Shown here piece by piece: positions 63,692 to 64,000 of a stretch of DNA of 64,000 bases. Under the pieces are notes generated by a model. That model had not been told where the DNA came from and searched no databases. It was given only the letters and a program-made list of their open reading frames with translations. Made by a program: the position numbers and the translations under genes. The stretch's first letter is position 1; every line of letters starts with the position of its first letter. Source of the DNA: Ascoidea rubescens DSM 1968 (lineage: Eukaryota > Ascomycota > Saccharomycetes > Ascoideales > Ascoideaceae). The stretch lies in NCBI RefSeq assembly GCF_001661345.1, contig NW_017962924.1, forward strand, positions 186,001 to 250,000, read 5' to 3'.

Positions 63692-64000
63692 ATGTTAATT
63701 CCAAAAGAAGACAGAAAGAAGATCCACTCATATCTTTTCCAAGGTACGTTTCTGATATTGCGAAATCAATAGTGGAGACTTGCTGAACTTATCAATTATC
63801 AATCATGAACACTTTGCAATAATTTAAAAAAAGAGAACTTCTTCAGATCGAAATATCACTATGAAAGTGTAACTACTTAAATGTATTAGCTTAAACAACT
63901 GTCTACTAGATATATCTTTGAAGTAGTTGAATCAATCGAAATGGATAGAATAATTGTTATTTTTTCAATTCTATTATAACCCATTATGTCAAATTGATAA
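63692..64000 (+). CDS. RPS10: Ribosomal protein eS10, first exon and start of intron; 3' part outside window
   Basis: Exon 1 (63692-63743) encodes MLIPKEDRKKIHSYLFQ, nearly identical to S. cerevisiae Rps10 (MLMPKEDRNKIHQYLFQ). It is followed at once by donor GTACGT at 63744, splitting the Glu codon after YLFQ. To my recollection S. cerevisiae RPS10A is also interrupted at about this point. The second exon is not found in the remaining 257 bases, so the intron runs past the right edge. eS10 sits at the 40S beak near the mRNA entry. Confidence 0.93.

Noticed and set aside
1-64000. Retrotransposon, LTR or DNA-transposon remnants
   Set aside because: No reverse transcriptase, integrase or transposase motifs and no paired long terminal repeats were seen.

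Overview
The window looks like nuclear DNA of a very AT-rich budding yeast (Saccharomycotina). Support: a yeast initiator tRNA-Met; clear yeast orthologues (SIT4, RCK2-like kinase, POM33, DAD3, MED17, ARC40, kinesin-5, Ybt1-like ABC transporter, Gfd2-like nuclease, Mid2- and Cwp1-like wall proteins, eS25, eS10); short introns with GTATGT/GTAAGT donors and CTAAC branch points; and long Asn/Ser tracts in many proteins. I cannot name the genus. Introns in several small genes suggest a lineage richer in introns than Saccharomyces. No in-frame CTG codon was found in SIT4 or ARC40, so standard versus reassigned CUG cannot be decided here.

Layout. 1-5.4 kb: 3' part of a large unidentified gene (+), convergent with an unidentified Ser/Asn-rich gene (-). 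5.4-8.1 kb: a promoter region with a GC-rich island, then a zinc alcohol dehydrogenase of bacterial type (-) with a 21-bp palindrome beside its TATA box. 8.7-14 kb: initiator tRNA, a two-exon SPF27/BCAS2 splicing factor (+) and kinesin-5 (-). 14-17.6 kb: a 3.6-kb stretch without a convincing gene. 17.6-21 kb: a two-exon short-chain dehydrogenase (+) and a Q/N-rich zinc-finger protein (-). 21-28.5 kb: a 7.4-kb gene-poor region whose right end holds a decayed paralogue of the Gfd2-like gene found intact near 57 kb. 28.5-33 kb: a Cwp1-like GPI wall protein (-) and ribosomal protein eS25 (-) with a probable 5'UTR intron. 33-46 kb: a large Asn-rich protein (+), a Mid2-like stress sensor (+) and an RCK2-like kinase (-) whose poly-Asn tract contains an 82-N assembly gap. 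46.8-64 kb is compact: SIT4 (+), POM33 (-), DAD3 (+, two exons), Ybt1-like ABC transporter (-), Gfd2-like nuclease (-), MED17 (+), ARC40 (+), and the first exon of RPS10 (+) running off the right end.

The genes are mostly unrelated housekeeping functions: chromosome segregation (kinesin-5, DAD3), cell-wall integrity (Mid2-like, Cwp1-like), signalling (SIT4, RCK2-like), transcription (MED17, zinc finger), splicing (SPF27), nuclear envelope/ER (POM33), translation (tRNAi, eS25, eS10) and actin nucleation (ARC40). I found no operon-like system, CRISPR array, intact mobile element or virus-like element. The items most worth a second look are the Gfd2-like pseudogene, the bacterial-type dehydrogenase with its palindrome, the unusual two-membrane-segment Mid2-like protein, and the pure-AAT poly-Asn expansion in the kinase.
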